In this document: piece by piece, positions 48,289-59,055 of the stretch | Position numbering within the stretch: the stretch's first letter is position 1 | How the letters are laid out: each line of letters begins with the position of its first letter | Origin: DATLGB01 sp964242305 | GTDB lineage: Bacteria > Actinomycetota > Thermoleophilia > Solirubrobacterales > Solirubrobacteraceae | Direction of reading: 5' to 3' | NCBI GenBank assembly: GCA_964242305.1 | Contig: CAXTBB010000010.1 | Coordinates: 1 to 64,000, forward strand | Length of the DNA: 64,000 bases | Program-made: the position numbers and the translations under genes | Notes under the pieces: generated by a model | Database searches by the model: none | What the model was told of the DNA's origin: nothing | The model's input: only the letters and a program-made list of their open reading frames with translations

Positions 48289-50028
48289 CTACGCCTCGAC
48301 GGCGGTGCGCTTGCCGGCGCCGTCCAGCACGGCGAGCAGCGCCGCCGTGGCGTCCTCGCCGTTGGCGCCGAGCGCGTCGAGCAGCTCCGCCTGGCCGGGC
48401 AGCACCTCACCGCCGTCGAAGCGTGCCAGCGCGGCGTCGAGCTCCTCCGCCGTCCCCGCTACGAGCATCGCGCCGTCGCCGCCGAGCGGGTGCCGCCACG
48501 GCGTCCCGCTCAGGTTGAGCCCGATCACGGGGGTGCCGGTCAGCGCGGTCTGCAGCGTCGCCGTGGACGCCGACCCGACGACCAGGTCCAGCTCGCGGTG
48601 GAAGTCGAGGATGTCCCCGCCCGCCTGCTCGGTGATGGCCAGCCCCGGGAATCGGGCGCGCAGCGCGTCCGCGGCACCCGGCGCCTGGGCGGGGTGCGGG
48701 CGCAGGACGACCGTGGCGTCCGGGAAGCGCGCCGTCACGGCCGCGACGGCGGTGAAGTAGACGTCCATCGTGACGCGCTCGTCGAGGACGCATGTGGTCA
48801 GCACGGGCAGCTGGCCGAGCACGCCGATCCGCAGCGGCCCCGACGGTCGCGAACGCGTCGGCGGCGGCGGATCGTGCGCGAGCGGATAGCCCACGAGGTG
48901 GATCGGCCGGTCCCAGTTGGTGAAGGTCGGGGCGATGTCGTGGCTCCACAGGGCGACCTCGTCGCAGACGTCGAGATCGCCGAACGGTTGGGGCAGCAGG
49001 AAGGCGCCGTGGCAGAGCATCAGCGTCCGCAGCCCGGCCTCCTGAGCCATGAGGGTGAGCAGTCGCGCCCGGGCGTCGACGTCGTACGCGCCCACCAGCC
49101 AGCGCGCCCCGCCGGGCAGGGTCCGGCGCAGCATCCGCGCCGCGGCGAGGTCGTCGACGGCGCGATCGGCGGCGACCGCGGCGAGCATGGGGACGATCCA
49201 GTCGCCCAGCTCGAGGCCGTCGACGTCGAAGGCCGGCGCGGCGGCCGCGGCCGCGGCCAGCGTCTCGGCGGCGTCGCGCACGGCCGCACGGTCGCGCGGG
49301 CCCGGGGTGCCGAGCCAGCCGCCCTGAGCCGCCAGCTTCAGCGCCGCCCGGCCGCCCGGCGGGCGCTTGTCGAGCGCGAGCGCCGGCCGCCGCGCGGGGT
49401 CCTCCAGCAGCGCCCGCATCAGCGGCAGCAGCGGCCAGTAGACGTGCAGCAGGACGCTGTCGCGGCGGAGCCGGGTCGGGACGCCCGCCCGCAGCAGCCG
49501 GGCGAAGATGCCGTGCCGGGCGGGCTTCCGCCGCGGCGGGGCCGCCGGGCCCGGCGCAGCCGACACCGGCGCGGCTGGAGCGGCCGGCGCGGCGGGCGCG
49601 GCCGGCGCCGTGACCGGCACCCCGAGCGACGTGCCGACCGCGCGGGCCAGCGCGAGGGTGTGCGGGTCGCCGTCGACGACCTCGACGGCGTCCGCGCCGA
49701 GCTCGATCAGCGCCCGCCGCAGACCGAGCGCGCGCGCGACGGCCGGGTTGACCGCCTGGTAGAGGGGGAGGCGCCAGACGAAGGTCCAGTCCAGGCCGGC
49801 TGCGGTCAGCGCCGGCCGCACGCGGTCGCTCCAGGCGTCGAGGGCGGCGAGCCCGAGGCGGTCCGCCTCCTGCCGGCTGGCGGCGTCGAGGAAGTCGAGC
49901 ACGTAGGTGCCGCGGGCCGCCTCGTGCGCGTGGCCGGCGTCCACGTGCAGGACGAGGTCGCGACCGCACTCGAGCGCGCCGTGCGCCGATCCCGGCGCCC
50001 GCCCCGCGAGGCGGATCGGCGCCAGCAC
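48289..50028 (-). CDS. putative GT-B glycosyltransferase, last gene of the ulosonic acid operon
   Basis: 579 residues, family not firmly recognised. N-terminal region about 1-190 (LHVDAGHAHEAARGTYVLDF), an Ala/Pro linker (APAAPAAPAAPV, about 195-215), then a GT-B-like half. VLRPHPAQAPG, DILDFHRELDLVVGSASTA and LTGTPVIGLNLSG resemble the C-terminal donor domain of capsule/polysialyl-type transferases and CDP-glycerol transferases. As the final gene of an operon making CMP-ulosonic acids it is a candidate transferase for those sugars (inference). GTG 50028 lies 2 nt after the stop of the MaoC-SDR gene. Confidence 0.6.
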   Translation of the reverse strand: MLAPIRLAGRAPGSAHGALECGRDLVLHVDAGHAHEAARGTYVLDFLDAASRQEADRLGLAALDAWSDRVRPALTAAGLDWTFVWRLPLYQAVNPAVARALGLRRALIELGADAVEVVDGDPHTLALARAVGTSLGVPVTAPAAPAAPAAPAAPVSAAPGPAAPPRRKPARHGIFARLLRAGVPTRLRRDSVLLHVYWPLLPLMRALLEDPARRPALALDKRPPGGRAALKLAAQGGWLGTPGPRDRAAVRDAAETLAAAAAAAPAFDVDGLELGDWIVPMLAAVAADRAVDDLAAARMLRRTLPGGARWLVGAYDVDARARLLTLMAQEAGLRTLMLCHGAFLLPQPFGDLDVCDEVALWSHDIAPTFTNWDRPIHLVGYPLAHDPPPPTRSRPSGPLRIGVLGQLPVLTTCVLDERVTMDVYFTAVAAVTARFPDATVVLRPHPAQAPGAADALRARFPGLAITEQAGGDILDFHRELDLVVGSASTATLQTALTGTPVIGLNLSGTPWRHPLGGDGAMLVAGTAEELDAALARFDGGEVLPGQAELLDALGANGEDATAALLAVLDGAGKRTAVEA

Positions 50029-50030
50029 GG

Positions 50031-51203
50031 CTACATGACCTCCCCACCGGCGACGGGGACGTTCGTGCCGGTGAGGTAGGCGCCCTGCTCGCCGAGCAGG
50101 AACACGACGGTGGCCGCGACCTCGCGCGGGCTGGCCAGCCGCCGCGCCGGGACGCTCATGGCCAGGGCGCGGCGCCTCGCGTCGCTCTCCCCGCTCCACT
50201 GGTCTGTCAGCACGGCGGACGGCGAGACGGCGTTGACGGTGATCCCGTGCGGCGCGAGCTCGAAGGCCATGCTCTTGGTCAGCCCCCACAGCGCGCTCTT
50301 GGCGGTCACGTACCCGGCGGTGCCCGCGGGCGGCGTCCCCCAGATCGCCGTGGTGAGCATGGAGACGAAGCGACCGTGGCCGCGCTCCTTCATGCCGGGC
50401 AGCACGTGCTGCATGAGGGCGAAGGGACCCTGGACGTAGGTGCGCCAGTAGCGGTCGACCGTGTCCCACTCGAGCTCCTCGAGCGGGGTGCGGTCGATGG
50501 GCGGCGTCGCATTGTTGACGACGGAGTCGACGCGGCCGTACGCCTCCACGGCGGCGTCGGCCAGCGCCCGGGCGCCGTCCGGGTCGGCGATGTCGGCGGC
50601 CACCGCGATCGCCTGCCCGCCCGCTTCCGCGACCGCCGCGACGACGGCGTCCGCCGCGTCCCGGTCGCTGCGGTAGTTGACGACGACGCGCCCGCCCTGC
50701 TGGCCGACGGCGAGCGCCACCGCCGCGCCGATGCCGCGCCCGCCGCCGGTGACGATCGTCACCGACTCCGGCCAGGGCACGTTCGCGGGCTGCTCGAGCA
50801 TGACGGTCTTGGCTTGAGCTGTCATGAGCTCCTCCCCGTGCTGGTTGGTGATGGCGATCGCCGCCACGACGGACCGCAGCGCGGACGAGACGTGGGTGAC
50901 GCGCGCGACGATCTCGATCTCGTCCCCGACATAGGCGGGGCGGCGAAAGCGGGCGTCGTAGGACGCCCACAGCACCCCCGGCCCGGGCAGCTGGACGCCG
51001 AGCATCCGCGACACCCAGGCGCTGAGCAGCATCCCGTGCGCGACGCGCCCCGAGAAGCCCTGCCGGCGGGCGTAGTCGTCGTCGAGGTGCAGCGGGTTGT
51101 CATCGCCCGACAGCCGCGCGAAGTCGTCGACCTCCGAACCGGCGACGACATGGCTCCACCGCGCCTCCGTGCCGACCGTGAGCGTGGCAAAGGCCGGCGA
51201 CAA
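50031..51203 (-). CDS. MaoC-like hydratase / SDR reductase fusion
   Basis: 390 residues from TTG 51203. Residues 1-135 are a MaoC-type hot-dog domain with DDNPLHLDDDYA (hydratase Asp/His pair, 34-45). Residues 147-390 are a FabG-like SDR: TGGGRGIG (152-159), NNA (230-232), Tyr298 and Lys302 (YVTAK); the usual catalytic Ser position reads Thr (about 285). Together they suit making or dehydrating 3-hydroxyacyl groups, probably on the ACP encoded just upstream. TTG 51203 lies 1 nt past the ACP stop; no ATG/GTG precedes the hot-dog domain. Fusion of these two activities in a sugar locus is unusual. Confidence 0.82.
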   Translation of the reverse strand: MSPAFATLTVGTEARWSHVVAGSEVDDFARLSGDDNPLHLDDDYARRQGFSGRVAHGMLLSAWVSRMLGVQLPGPGVLWASYDARFRRPAYVGDEIEIVARVTHVSSALRSVVAAIAITNQHGEELMTAQAKTVMLEQPANVPWPESVTIVTGGGRGIGAAVALAVGQQGGRVVVNYRSDRDAADAVVAAVAEAGGQAIAVAADIADPDGARALADAAVEAYGRVDSVVNNATPPIDRTPLEELEWDTVDRYWRTYVQGPFALMQHVLPGMKERGHGRFVSMLTTAIWGTPPAGTAGYVTAKSALWGLTKSMAFELAPHGITVNAVSPSAVLTDQWSGESDARRRALAMSVPARRLASPREVAATVVFLLGEQGAYLTGTNVPVAGGEVM

Positions 51204-51204
51204 G

Positions 51205-51438
51205 CTACGCGAGGGCTCCCTGCTCGCGCAGGCAGTCCTCGATGGCGTCCGCCGACAGCAGCGTCGGCATGACGTCGCTGGAGAGCTGCACGCCGAACTC
51301 CATCTCGAGGGCGAGCATGAGCTCGAGGTGGTGCAGCGAGTCCCAACCGGCGATCGTCTCGTTGCTCGGGTCGGCGGGCAGGGCGTCGACCGGCATGGCG
51401 AAGACGTCGGCGAGGATCTCACGTACGCGACTGTGCAT
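51205..51438 (-). CDS. acyl carrier protein
   Basis: 77 residues, four-helix carrier protein. The phosphopantetheine attachment site is Ser34 in GWDSLHHLEL; MEFGVQLSSDVMPTLLSADA is the recognition-helix side. The start (ATG 51438) lies within the end of fkbH-like (20-bp overlap) and the stop abuts the MaoC-SDR start. It is probably charged by the FkbH-like protein with a glyceryl group, or serves the MaoC-SDR enzyme. No dedicated phosphopantetheinyl transferase is in the window. Confidence 0.88.
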   Translation of the reverse strand: MHSRVREILADVFAMPVDALPADPSNETIAGWDSLHHLELMLALEMEFGVQLSSDVMPTLLSADAIEDCLREQGALA

Positions 51439-53167
51439 TGGCTCTCACTTCGATGGTCATCTCGTCCGGCAGGACCGGCAGGGGTTCGCTGAGGTCGAGC
51501 CGCCAGCGCTGCGGCCCGGCGGACTCGAACCCTCGCTCAGCGTAGAAGCGCTCGGTCTGGCCGTTGCGGTCCGTCGGCTCCCGGACGCCGACGAGCCACT
51601 CCGCGCCGCGCTCGGCGGCACGCTCGGCCAGCACGGCCAGGACGGCGTCCTCGACGCGCCGCCCGAGGACGCGGCAGCTGAGCAGGAGCGTCTCCACCTC
51701 GGCCTCGTCACCGCTCAGCTCGAGGATGGCCAGGCCGGTGACCCCGCTGTCGGCGAAGCGATCGTTGACGGCGACGGTGTAGAGCTCGTGCGCACCCGAC
51801 TGGGACATGGCCTCCAGCTCGGCGGCGGTGTGCCGGTGCGTGGTCAGGTTGAACTGGTTGGTCCGCGCGCACAGCTGCGCCGCGCGCGGGAGCGTCGCCT
51901 CGTCGAGCGCGGCGATGGTGACGCGCTGCTCGAGCGAGCCGAGGAAGTCGCCGTAGGACGTGCTGGTGTCGCGCAACCGGTTGCGCTCGGCCATGGCGGC
52001 GTAGCTGGCGGCGCGCTGGCCGTCGGCGGCGGTGAGCGCGATCCGGTCGAACAGACCGCTGTCGCGCAGGAAGCCGGGGCGCAGGGCGGGGTCCGCGGGC
52101 AGCTCGGGCACCGTCACCTGCGGCAGCGCCTGGCGGACCCACTCGCGCTCCACGGGGTTGTCGTCGAGGAAGACGAAGGAGTCCAGCCCGAGGCTGAGCT
52201 CGTCGGCGAGCTCCCGCAGGCTGGTGGCCTTGTCGCGCCAGTCGATGCGGTCGGCCGCGAAGTGCTCCAGGCGCAGCACCATGCTCGGGTTCTGCGCGAA
52301 GGCGGCGACGACGGGCTCGCGGTCGTTCTTGGACGCGATCGCCAGCACGGTGCCGCTCTCGCGCAGCGTCAGCAGCTCCCGCTGGAAGTCCTGGTAGGCC
52401 AGGCCGGCGCGCTCGTCGCCGACGTCGATGCCGAACGGGCCCTCCTCGCCCAGGACGCCGCCCCACAGCGTCCCGTCGAGATCGACGACCGCGACCTTGT
52501 GCGCCTGCCCGCGGGCGGCGGCCAGGTGCCGGGCGACGACCTCGGCCAGCTCGGCCAGGCCGACGGGACCGAGCCGCATGCGGCCCATGTACCAGAGGCG
52601 CGCGTCCGTGAGCGCGGTCAGCCCGGTCCCGCGCGCGTGCCAGTCGAAGTCCACGACGACGACGCGCGGCGACAGCCCGCCGAGGGCGCGGACGCCGTCC
52701 ACGAAGCGCGTCACCGACGCCTGGCCGCGCGCGGCGTCGAGCGGGTCCAGCACGGACGCATTGGCCAGCGCCAGCGCCGGGAAGGCGACGAGGTGGATCG
52801 TCGTCGCGGGCAGGCGCTCGAGCGCTGCGGTCAGGGCGTGGGAGAGCTCGTCGAGGCGCGCGTCGACCATGTCCTCCGCCCCGGTCAGGAGGTCGTCCGG
52901 CGCCGGCACCACGACGAGGTCGCTCGGCGGGGTTCGGTAGACGTCGGAGTCCGGGTCGAGGATCGACTGCGCGATCTGCCCGAACGGCCCGCAGGCGACC
53001 GTCGCGGGCAGGCCGCGGCGGTCGAGCGCCTCGACGAGGTAGGGCGGCAGCAGGTCGAGGTTGAACGAGCCGAGCACGGTGACGGCCGCCGCCGGCTGGC
53101 CGTCGGCCGCGCGCATCAGCTCGAGCCCGCGACGACGGCGGGCAGCGACCTCGGCGCCGTCGGTCAT
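51419..53167 (-). CDS. FkbH-like HAD-IIIC family protein
   Basis: 582 residues. N-terminal SGNH-like domain (about 28-215), then the HAD-IIIC domain with VVDLDGTLWGGVLGE (Asp229, Asp231), IASKNDREPV and FLDDNPVEREWV, then a GNAT-like C-terminal domain (LCARTNQFNLTTHR; SCRVLGRRVEDAVL). FkbH proteins take 1,3-bisphosphoglycerate and load glyceryl onto an ACP; an ACP gene follows at once with a 20-bp overlap. ATG 53167 overlaps the GNAT gene's stop by 4 nt. In this setting it may supply glyceryl for a sugar substituent (inference). Confidence 0.88.
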   Translation of the reverse strand: MTDGAEVAARRRRGLELMRAADGQPAAAVTVLGSFNLDLLPPYLVEALDRRGLPATVACGPFGQIAQSILDPDSDVYRTPPSDLVVVPAPDDLLTGAEDMVDARLDELSHALTAALERLPATTIHLVAFPALALANASVLDPLDAARGQASVTRFVDGVRALGGLSPRVVVVDFDWHARGTGLTALTDARLWYMGRMRLGPVGLAELAEVVARHLAAARGQAHKVAVVDLDGTLWGGVLGEEGPFGIDVGDERAGLAYQDFQRELLTLRESGTVLAIASKNDREPVVAAFAQNPSMVLRLEHFAADRIDWRDKATSLRELADELSLGLDSFVFLDDNPVEREWVRQALPQVTVPELPADPALRPGFLRDSGLFDRIALTAADGQRAASYAAMAERNRLRDTSTSYGDFLGSLEQRVTIAALDEATLPRAAQLCARTNQFNLTTHRHTAAELEAMSQSGAHELYTVAVNDRFADSGVTGLAILELSGDEAEVETLLLSCRVLGRRVEDAVLAVLAERAAERGAEWLVGVREPTDRNGQTERFYAERGFESAGPQRWRLDLSEPLPVLPDEMTIEVRANAQSRT

Positions 53168-53715
53168 GCCGGGCTCCGCTCGCTGACGACGGGCAGCGGA
53201 CGCCGCAGCCGGTGCGACACCACGCCGTCCTTCGCGTGCTCGAAGCCGTCGGGCTTCCAGCCGAGTGCCTTGAAGAACCCCTTGGCACGGTCGTTGCCGT
53301 CGATGGGGAAGGCGACGGCCTCCCGGAAGCCGGCGGCGGCGAGCGCGGTGGTGACGCCGCGCTCGAGATCCAGCCCGAGGCGGAAGCCCGCCCCCGTGCC
53401 GATCACGTCCGGGTCGAGATAGAGGTTCTCCCAGCAGGCGACGGCGGGATCCTCGACGCCGTCGTCGGCCGCGGCGGCGCGGGCGCTGACGAAGCCGCGC
53501 ACCTGGCCGTCGACCTCGCCGACCAGCACCACGTCGTGGGTCCCCGGGGCGGCCAGGCGCTCCGTCCACGAGCGCTGGCGCACCGCGAGGGTGCGCACGT
53601 CGATGACGTGGTCGGGGATCAGGCCCCGGTAGGCCTCCTCGTAGCCGGCGACGTGGATGGCGGCGAGGGCGTCGACGTCGTCCGGGGTCGCGGGGCGGAC
53701 GGTGACGTCGGTCAT
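53164..53715 (-). CDS. GNAT family N-acetyltransferase
   Basis: 183 residues. TVRPATPDDVDALAAIHVAG opens the GNAT fold; ENLYLDPDVIGTGAGFRLGL holds the acyl-CoA-binding turn, where the usual Q/R-x-x-G-x-G/A appears as IGTGAG. Lies between the PCP gene (4-nt overlap upstream) and the FkbH-like gene (4-nt overlap downstream), inside the carrier-protein module. It may transfer an acyl group from a carrier protein rather than CoA to an amino sugar (inference). Confidence 0.82.
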   Translation of the reverse strand: MTDVTVRPATPDDVDALAAIHVAGYEEAYRGLIPDHVIDVRTLAVRQRSWTERLAAPGTHDVVLVGEVDGQVRGFVSARAAAADDGVEDPAVACWENLYLDPDVIGTGAGFRLGLDLERGVTTALAAAGFREAVAFPIDGNDRAKGFFKALGWKPDGFEHAKDGVVSHRLRRPLPVVSERSPA

Positions 53716-53986
53716 GCCGCGTCCCGCCGTGCCTGGGCGGCCACGAAGGCGCTGAAGGACCCGACGACGGTGAGGCCCTCGGGGTCGAGCTCCTCGAAGT
53801 CGATGTCGAGCCCGAACTCGTCGCTGACGGCGCTGACCAGCTCGAGGATGCCCAGCGAGTCGATGACGTTCTCGAGCAGCAGGTCGAAGTCCGGACCCAC
53901 CTGCTCGGCCGTCAGGCCGCGCTCGGCGAGCGGCTGGGCGAGGGTCTCGAGGACGAAGGCCTGCACCGCTGCGGTGGTCGGCGCGG

Positions 53987-53990
<4 letters not shown>
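53712..53990 (-). CDS. acyl/peptidyl carrier protein
   Basis: 92 residues from GTG 53990. Carrier-protein fold with the phosphopantetheine Ser45 in NVIDSLGILELV. GTGA overlap with the adenylation-enzyme gene and ATGA overlap with the GNAT gene. It is the natural partner of the adenylation enzyme encoded directly before it, as in DltA-DltC or stand-alone NRPS A/PCP pairs. Confidence 0.85.
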
Positions 53991-55617
<1,627 letters not shown>

Positions 55618-55621
<4 letters not shown>

Positions 55622-56694
55622 GACGCCGTCTCCAGGTCGGACTCGGCGAGGATCGTCCCGCGGGGCTGCGCCTCGTGCAGGCGCCGCCCGATCACCTGGT
55701 CGGCCACGGCGGGGGAGAGGCCGGTGCCGGGGCGCTTGTAGCCGAGATCCTCTGCGGTGAGGGCCGCGCCGGCGGCGACGTCGCGCTCGAGCACGATCGA
55801 CCGGCGGGCGTTGGCGCGCGCGGGCTCCTCGGAGGGCCGGACGCCGATCCACGCGTCCCCGGCCAGCACCGCGCCCCGGGCGGCCGCGGCCACCATCTCG
55901 CCGAGCTCGGCGGCGTTGACGCTCATGGCGTGGTCGGGCACGTCGGGCAAGGTCTTGTCGATCGTGTAGTGCTTCTCGATGCAGGTGCCGCCCAGCGCGG
56001 CGGTCATCCACGCGCCCTCGGGGCCGATGGTGTGGTCGGACATGCCGATCAGGTACGGAGAGAACTCGCGCCGGAAGGTGGCGATGCGGGCGAAGTGGGC
56101 GTCCTCGTCCGGCGTCGGGTAGGTGAGGGTGCAGGCGAGCAGGACGAGCTTGTCCGGCCCCAGCCCGAGCCAGTCGACGGCGGCCTGGACCTCCTCGAGC
56201 GTGGCCGCGCCCGTGGAGAGCAGGATCGGCTTGCCCGTCGCGGCGACGGCCTCCAGCAGCGGGCGGTGGGTGATGTCCCCGCTGGCGATCTTGTAGAGCG
56301 GGCACCACATCTGCTCGAGCGCCTCGACCGCGGGCAGGTCGAAGGGGGTCGCGAAGAAGACGATGCCCAGCTCGCGGCAGGCGTCGGCGATCTCCGCGTA
56401 CTGGGCGTAGTCGAGCTTGTCCGAGAGCGCGAACGCCTCGTGCTGGGACTGCGTGCCGAAGGGATCGGTCCAGTACTTGGGGGAGGCCGGCACGCTGATG
56501 CTGTCGGCCTTGTAGAGCTGAAACTTGATCGCCCACGCGCCTGCCTCTGCGGCCAGACGGGACATCTCGATCGCGCGTTCCACGGAGTTGTTGTGGTTGG
56601 CGCCGGCCTCGGCGATGACGTGGCAGGCGCCCTGGCGCAGCGGCGCGGCCCCGTCGATGCGGATCTCGGTCGTGACGGTGTCGGAGGAGCTCAT
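55618..56694 (-). CDS. NeuB family N-acylneuraminate/legionaminate/pseudaminate synthase
   Basis: 358 residues. Condenses phosphoenolpyruvate with a six-carbon amino sugar to give a nine-carbon sugar acid. TIM-barrel motifs: CHVIAEAGANHNNSVERAIE, AIKFQLYKADS, YKIASGDITHRPLLEAVAA, IGMSDHTIGPEGAWMTAAL, GGTCIEKHYTID. C-terminal SAF antifreeze-like domain (about 290-358; LERDVAAGAALTAEDLGYKR). The C6 sugar (ManNAc-like, Leg or Pse precursor) is not certain; the linked PseG-like domain points to a 6-deoxy-diamino sugar. ATG 56694, 2 nt after the fusion gene. Confidence 0.9.
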
Positions 56695-56696
56695 GC

Positions 56697-58367
56697 TCAC
56701 AGCCCCTTCAGCAGGCCGCGGATCCGTTCGGCGATGCGGATGGCCCCGAGCCCGTCGATCGACCCCGACAGCCGTTCGGAGAGCTCGTGGCGCAGGTCGG
56801 CGTCGGCCAGCAGCCGGCGCACGGTCTCCACGATGTGGCGGTCGTCGGTGAGCGGTCCGATGCCCAGGAAGACGACGCCGGACTCGAAGCCCAGGTGCGC
56901 GTGCGTCGCGTCGCGCGCCGCCTGGGCGAGCACGGCGACCGGCGTGCCGGTGGCGGCGGCCTCGTAGACCGTCCGGCCCGCCGAGGTCAGCACGAGGTCG
57001 GCCTCGAGCATCTCGCTGGCCATGGAGCGCACCTTCGTGATCGGGGTGATGCCCTCCGGGAAGTCGGTGTCCGAGGCGCCCGGCCCCTGCACGACGCGCA
57101 GCTCGCAGTCGACCTCGTCGACCAGCAGGCGGGCGCAGCGTGCGGCTAGGTTGCCGGGATCGGTGCCCCCGAAGGTGATGAGGATGCGCTCGGGCCGCGT
57201 GCGCACGACCTTGGCCGGGAGGTTGACGAACTCGCCGCGCAGGGTGGCGTAGCGCCCGCCCGTGGCGACGTTGGTGTGCCCGCCGTTGTCGGGCGGATAG
57301 AGCGCGTTGACGACCCAGTCGGCCAAGCGCCCGCCCGGCCCGAGGTCCTCGATGTTGACCACGCGGAAGCCGAGGGTGCGCTGCTGGAGGACGTCCTGCT
57401 CGGCGGTGTCGAGGACGTCGTTGACGACCAGGTTCGACCCCGGCCCGGCCAGCGCGGCGAGGTCGGCGCGCAGGTCGTGCTCGACGCGGTGCTCGAAGCC
57501 CTGGGCGCTGAGCATCTCCCCGACCCACGGATCGCAGTCGCGCAGCAGGAAGCGCAGGCGCTGGTCGGCCAGCTCGTCGGCGAGCTGCAGGCAGTGGTGC
57601 ACGTGGCCCGAGCCGACCTTGCGGTTGGCGCAGACGCGGAAGACGACCGTGCCCTGCTCGAGCAGGCGGCGGGCGACCACGAGGTCGTCCAGCGTGTCGA
57701 TGTCCAGAGACTCGGCCGCCGGCAGCTCGAAGATGCGGTGCTTGGCCGTGACCATCTGGCGGCCCTCGAGCAGCGCGCTCGAGCGGACCAGCTGGATCGA
57801 CCCGGTCTCCCGCAGCACGGGGTGGCGCGCGTACTGGCGGTTCACCCGCTCGGCGAACAGCGGGGTGGCACGGGAGAGATCGTCGTGCTCGTCGAGCCAG
57901 AACAGGTGCGGCTCACGCACGCAGGAGGCCAGCGAGTCCGCCCCCGACGCGTGCAGCTCGGCCACCGCACGGACGATCGAGCTCGCGCTGCGCAGCGGCG
58001 ACGTGGGCTGGAAGATGCCGACGTCCCCCGTCCAGCCGAGCTCCTCGCACAGGCCGGCGGCGACGTCGGAGATCGTCGCCTCGTCCGTGGCCAGCGCTTC
58101 CGGGCGCTCGTGCGTCTCGTAGCCGTGGCGACCGGCCCAGCGCAGCACGCTCTCGTCGTCGGAGGAGATCACGAGGCGGTCGGCCACCCCCGCCGCGGCG
58201 ACCGCCTCGACCGTGTAGGCCACGAGCGGCCGGTCGCCGATGCGCCGGAAGTTCTTGTGCGGCACGCCCTTGGAGCCGCCGCGCGCCGGCACGATCGCCA
58301 GCAGGCGCCGCTGCTGTCCGGACACAGTGTCCGGCACCGGCTGGGGATCGATGGTCGACACGCTCAT
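56697..58367 (-). CDS. fusion: CMP-sugar-acid cytidylyltransferase + PseG-like UDP-sugar hydrolase
   Basis: 556 residues. Domain 1 (about 20-235): LLAIVPARGGSKGVPHKNFR, the CMP-NeuAc synthetase P-loop, with FQPTSPLRSASSI. Domain 2 (about 242-556): FRVCANRKVGSGHVHHCLQL, ILITFGGTDPGNLAARCARL and DLVLTSAGRTVYEAAATGTP, as in PseG, which removes UDP from 2,4-diacetamido-trideoxyhexose before NeuB-type condensation. The two steps flank the NeuB step. Such a fusion, with NeuB next to it, indicates a pseudaminic/legionaminic-type pathway; the earlier PseB/PseC-type genes are not in the window. ATG 58367. Confidence 0.85.
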   Translation of the reverse strand: MSVSTIDPQPVPDTVSGQQRRLLAIVPARGGSKGVPHKNFRRIGDRPLVAYTVEAVAAAGVADRLVISSDDESVLRWAGRHGYETHERPEALATDEATISDVAAGLCEELGWTGDVGIFQPTSPLRSASSIVRAVAELHASGADSLASCVREPHLFWLDEHDDLSRATPLFAERVNRQYARHPVLRETGSIQLVRSSALLEGRQMVTAKHRIFELPAAESLDIDTLDDLVVARRLLEQGTVVFRVCANRKVGSGHVHHCLQLADELADQRLRFLLRDCDPWVGEMLSAQGFEHRVEHDLRADLAALAGPGSNLVVNDVLDTAEQDVLQQRTLGFRVVNIEDLGPGGRLADWVVNALYPPDNGGHTNVATGGRYATLRGEFVNLPAKVVRTRPERILITFGGTDPGNLAARCARLLVDEVDCELRVVQGPGASDTDFPEGITPITKVRSMASEMLEADLVLTSAGRTVYEAAATGTPVAVLAQAARDATHAHLGFESGVVFLGIGPLTDDRHIVETVRRLLADADLRHELSERLSGSIDGLGAIRIAERIRGLLKGL

Positions 58368-58373
58368 GGGGTC

Positions 58374-59045
58374 CTAGCTCACCGCCGAGGCGGAGGCCTC
58401 GTACTCCTCGCGGTACTCGTGCCACAGCTCGTTGTGGGCGCAGTCCTCGCAGCCCTCGAGCCACGGGCCGCCCGACGTGTAGTGCAGGAGCTTGGTGGGA
58501 CCGGTCATCTCGTCCAGGACGTTGAACTCGACGGGGATGTCCCCGATCTCCTCGTCCGGGATCGTCTCGAAGCGGTGCAGCCAGGCGCCCGTCTGCGTCT
58601 GCACGGCCTCCTTGGTCCACGCGGTCAGCTTCGCGTTGTTCATCAGCATCAGGCTCGACCAGTTCTTGCGCGGGTACTGGGTCTGGACCTTGCCGCCCAT
58701 CTTGACGGTGGCCTCCGGGTTGTACTCGTGCTGGCGCACGCGCAGGGCGAGGCCGTCCATGTCCAGGTGGAAGAGCTCGCTGACGTCGCCGAGGGCGAGC
58801 ATGTCGGAGTCCATGAACAGGGCGGTGCCCTCGTAGTCGCACAGCCACGGCACCAGGAAGCGCGTGTACGTGAACGGCGTCGACTGCAGCGGGTCCTGCT
58901 CGCGCTTGAAGTCGATCTTGGTGGCGTCGATGGCCTGGACGTCGATGGGCTCGCTCGCGTGCTTGTGCAGCGAGTACTTGAGGACCTCGAAGGACACGTG
59001 CTGCGAGGGGTCGTAACCGATGAAGATGCGGTGCGGTGCTGCCAT
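58374..59045 (-). CDS. glycosyltransferase, GT8-like
   Basis: 223 residues. Starts HRIFIGYDPSQHVSFEVLKY, and ALFMDSDMLALGDVSELF carries the DXD motif (Asp79, Asp81) of GT-A enzymes. WSSLMLMNNAKLTAW and FNVLDEM are consistent with GT8-like retaining transferases. It lies between the Kdo genes and the CMP-sugar genes, with gaps of 10 and 6 nt, so it acts on the same glycan. Donor unknown. Confidence 0.78.
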   Translation of the reverse strand: MAAPHRIFIGYDPSQHVSFEVLKYSLHKHASEPIDVQAIDATKIDFKREQDPLQSTPFTYTRFLVPWLCDYEGTALFMDSDMLALGDVSELFHLDMDGLALRVRQHEYNPEATVKMGGKVQTQYPRKNWSSLMLMNNAKLTAWTKEAVQTQTGAWLHRFETIPDEEIGDIPVEFNVLDEMTGPTKLLHYTSGGPWLEGCEDCAHNELWHEYREEYEASASAVS

Positions 59046-59055
59046 GGGTGGCTCC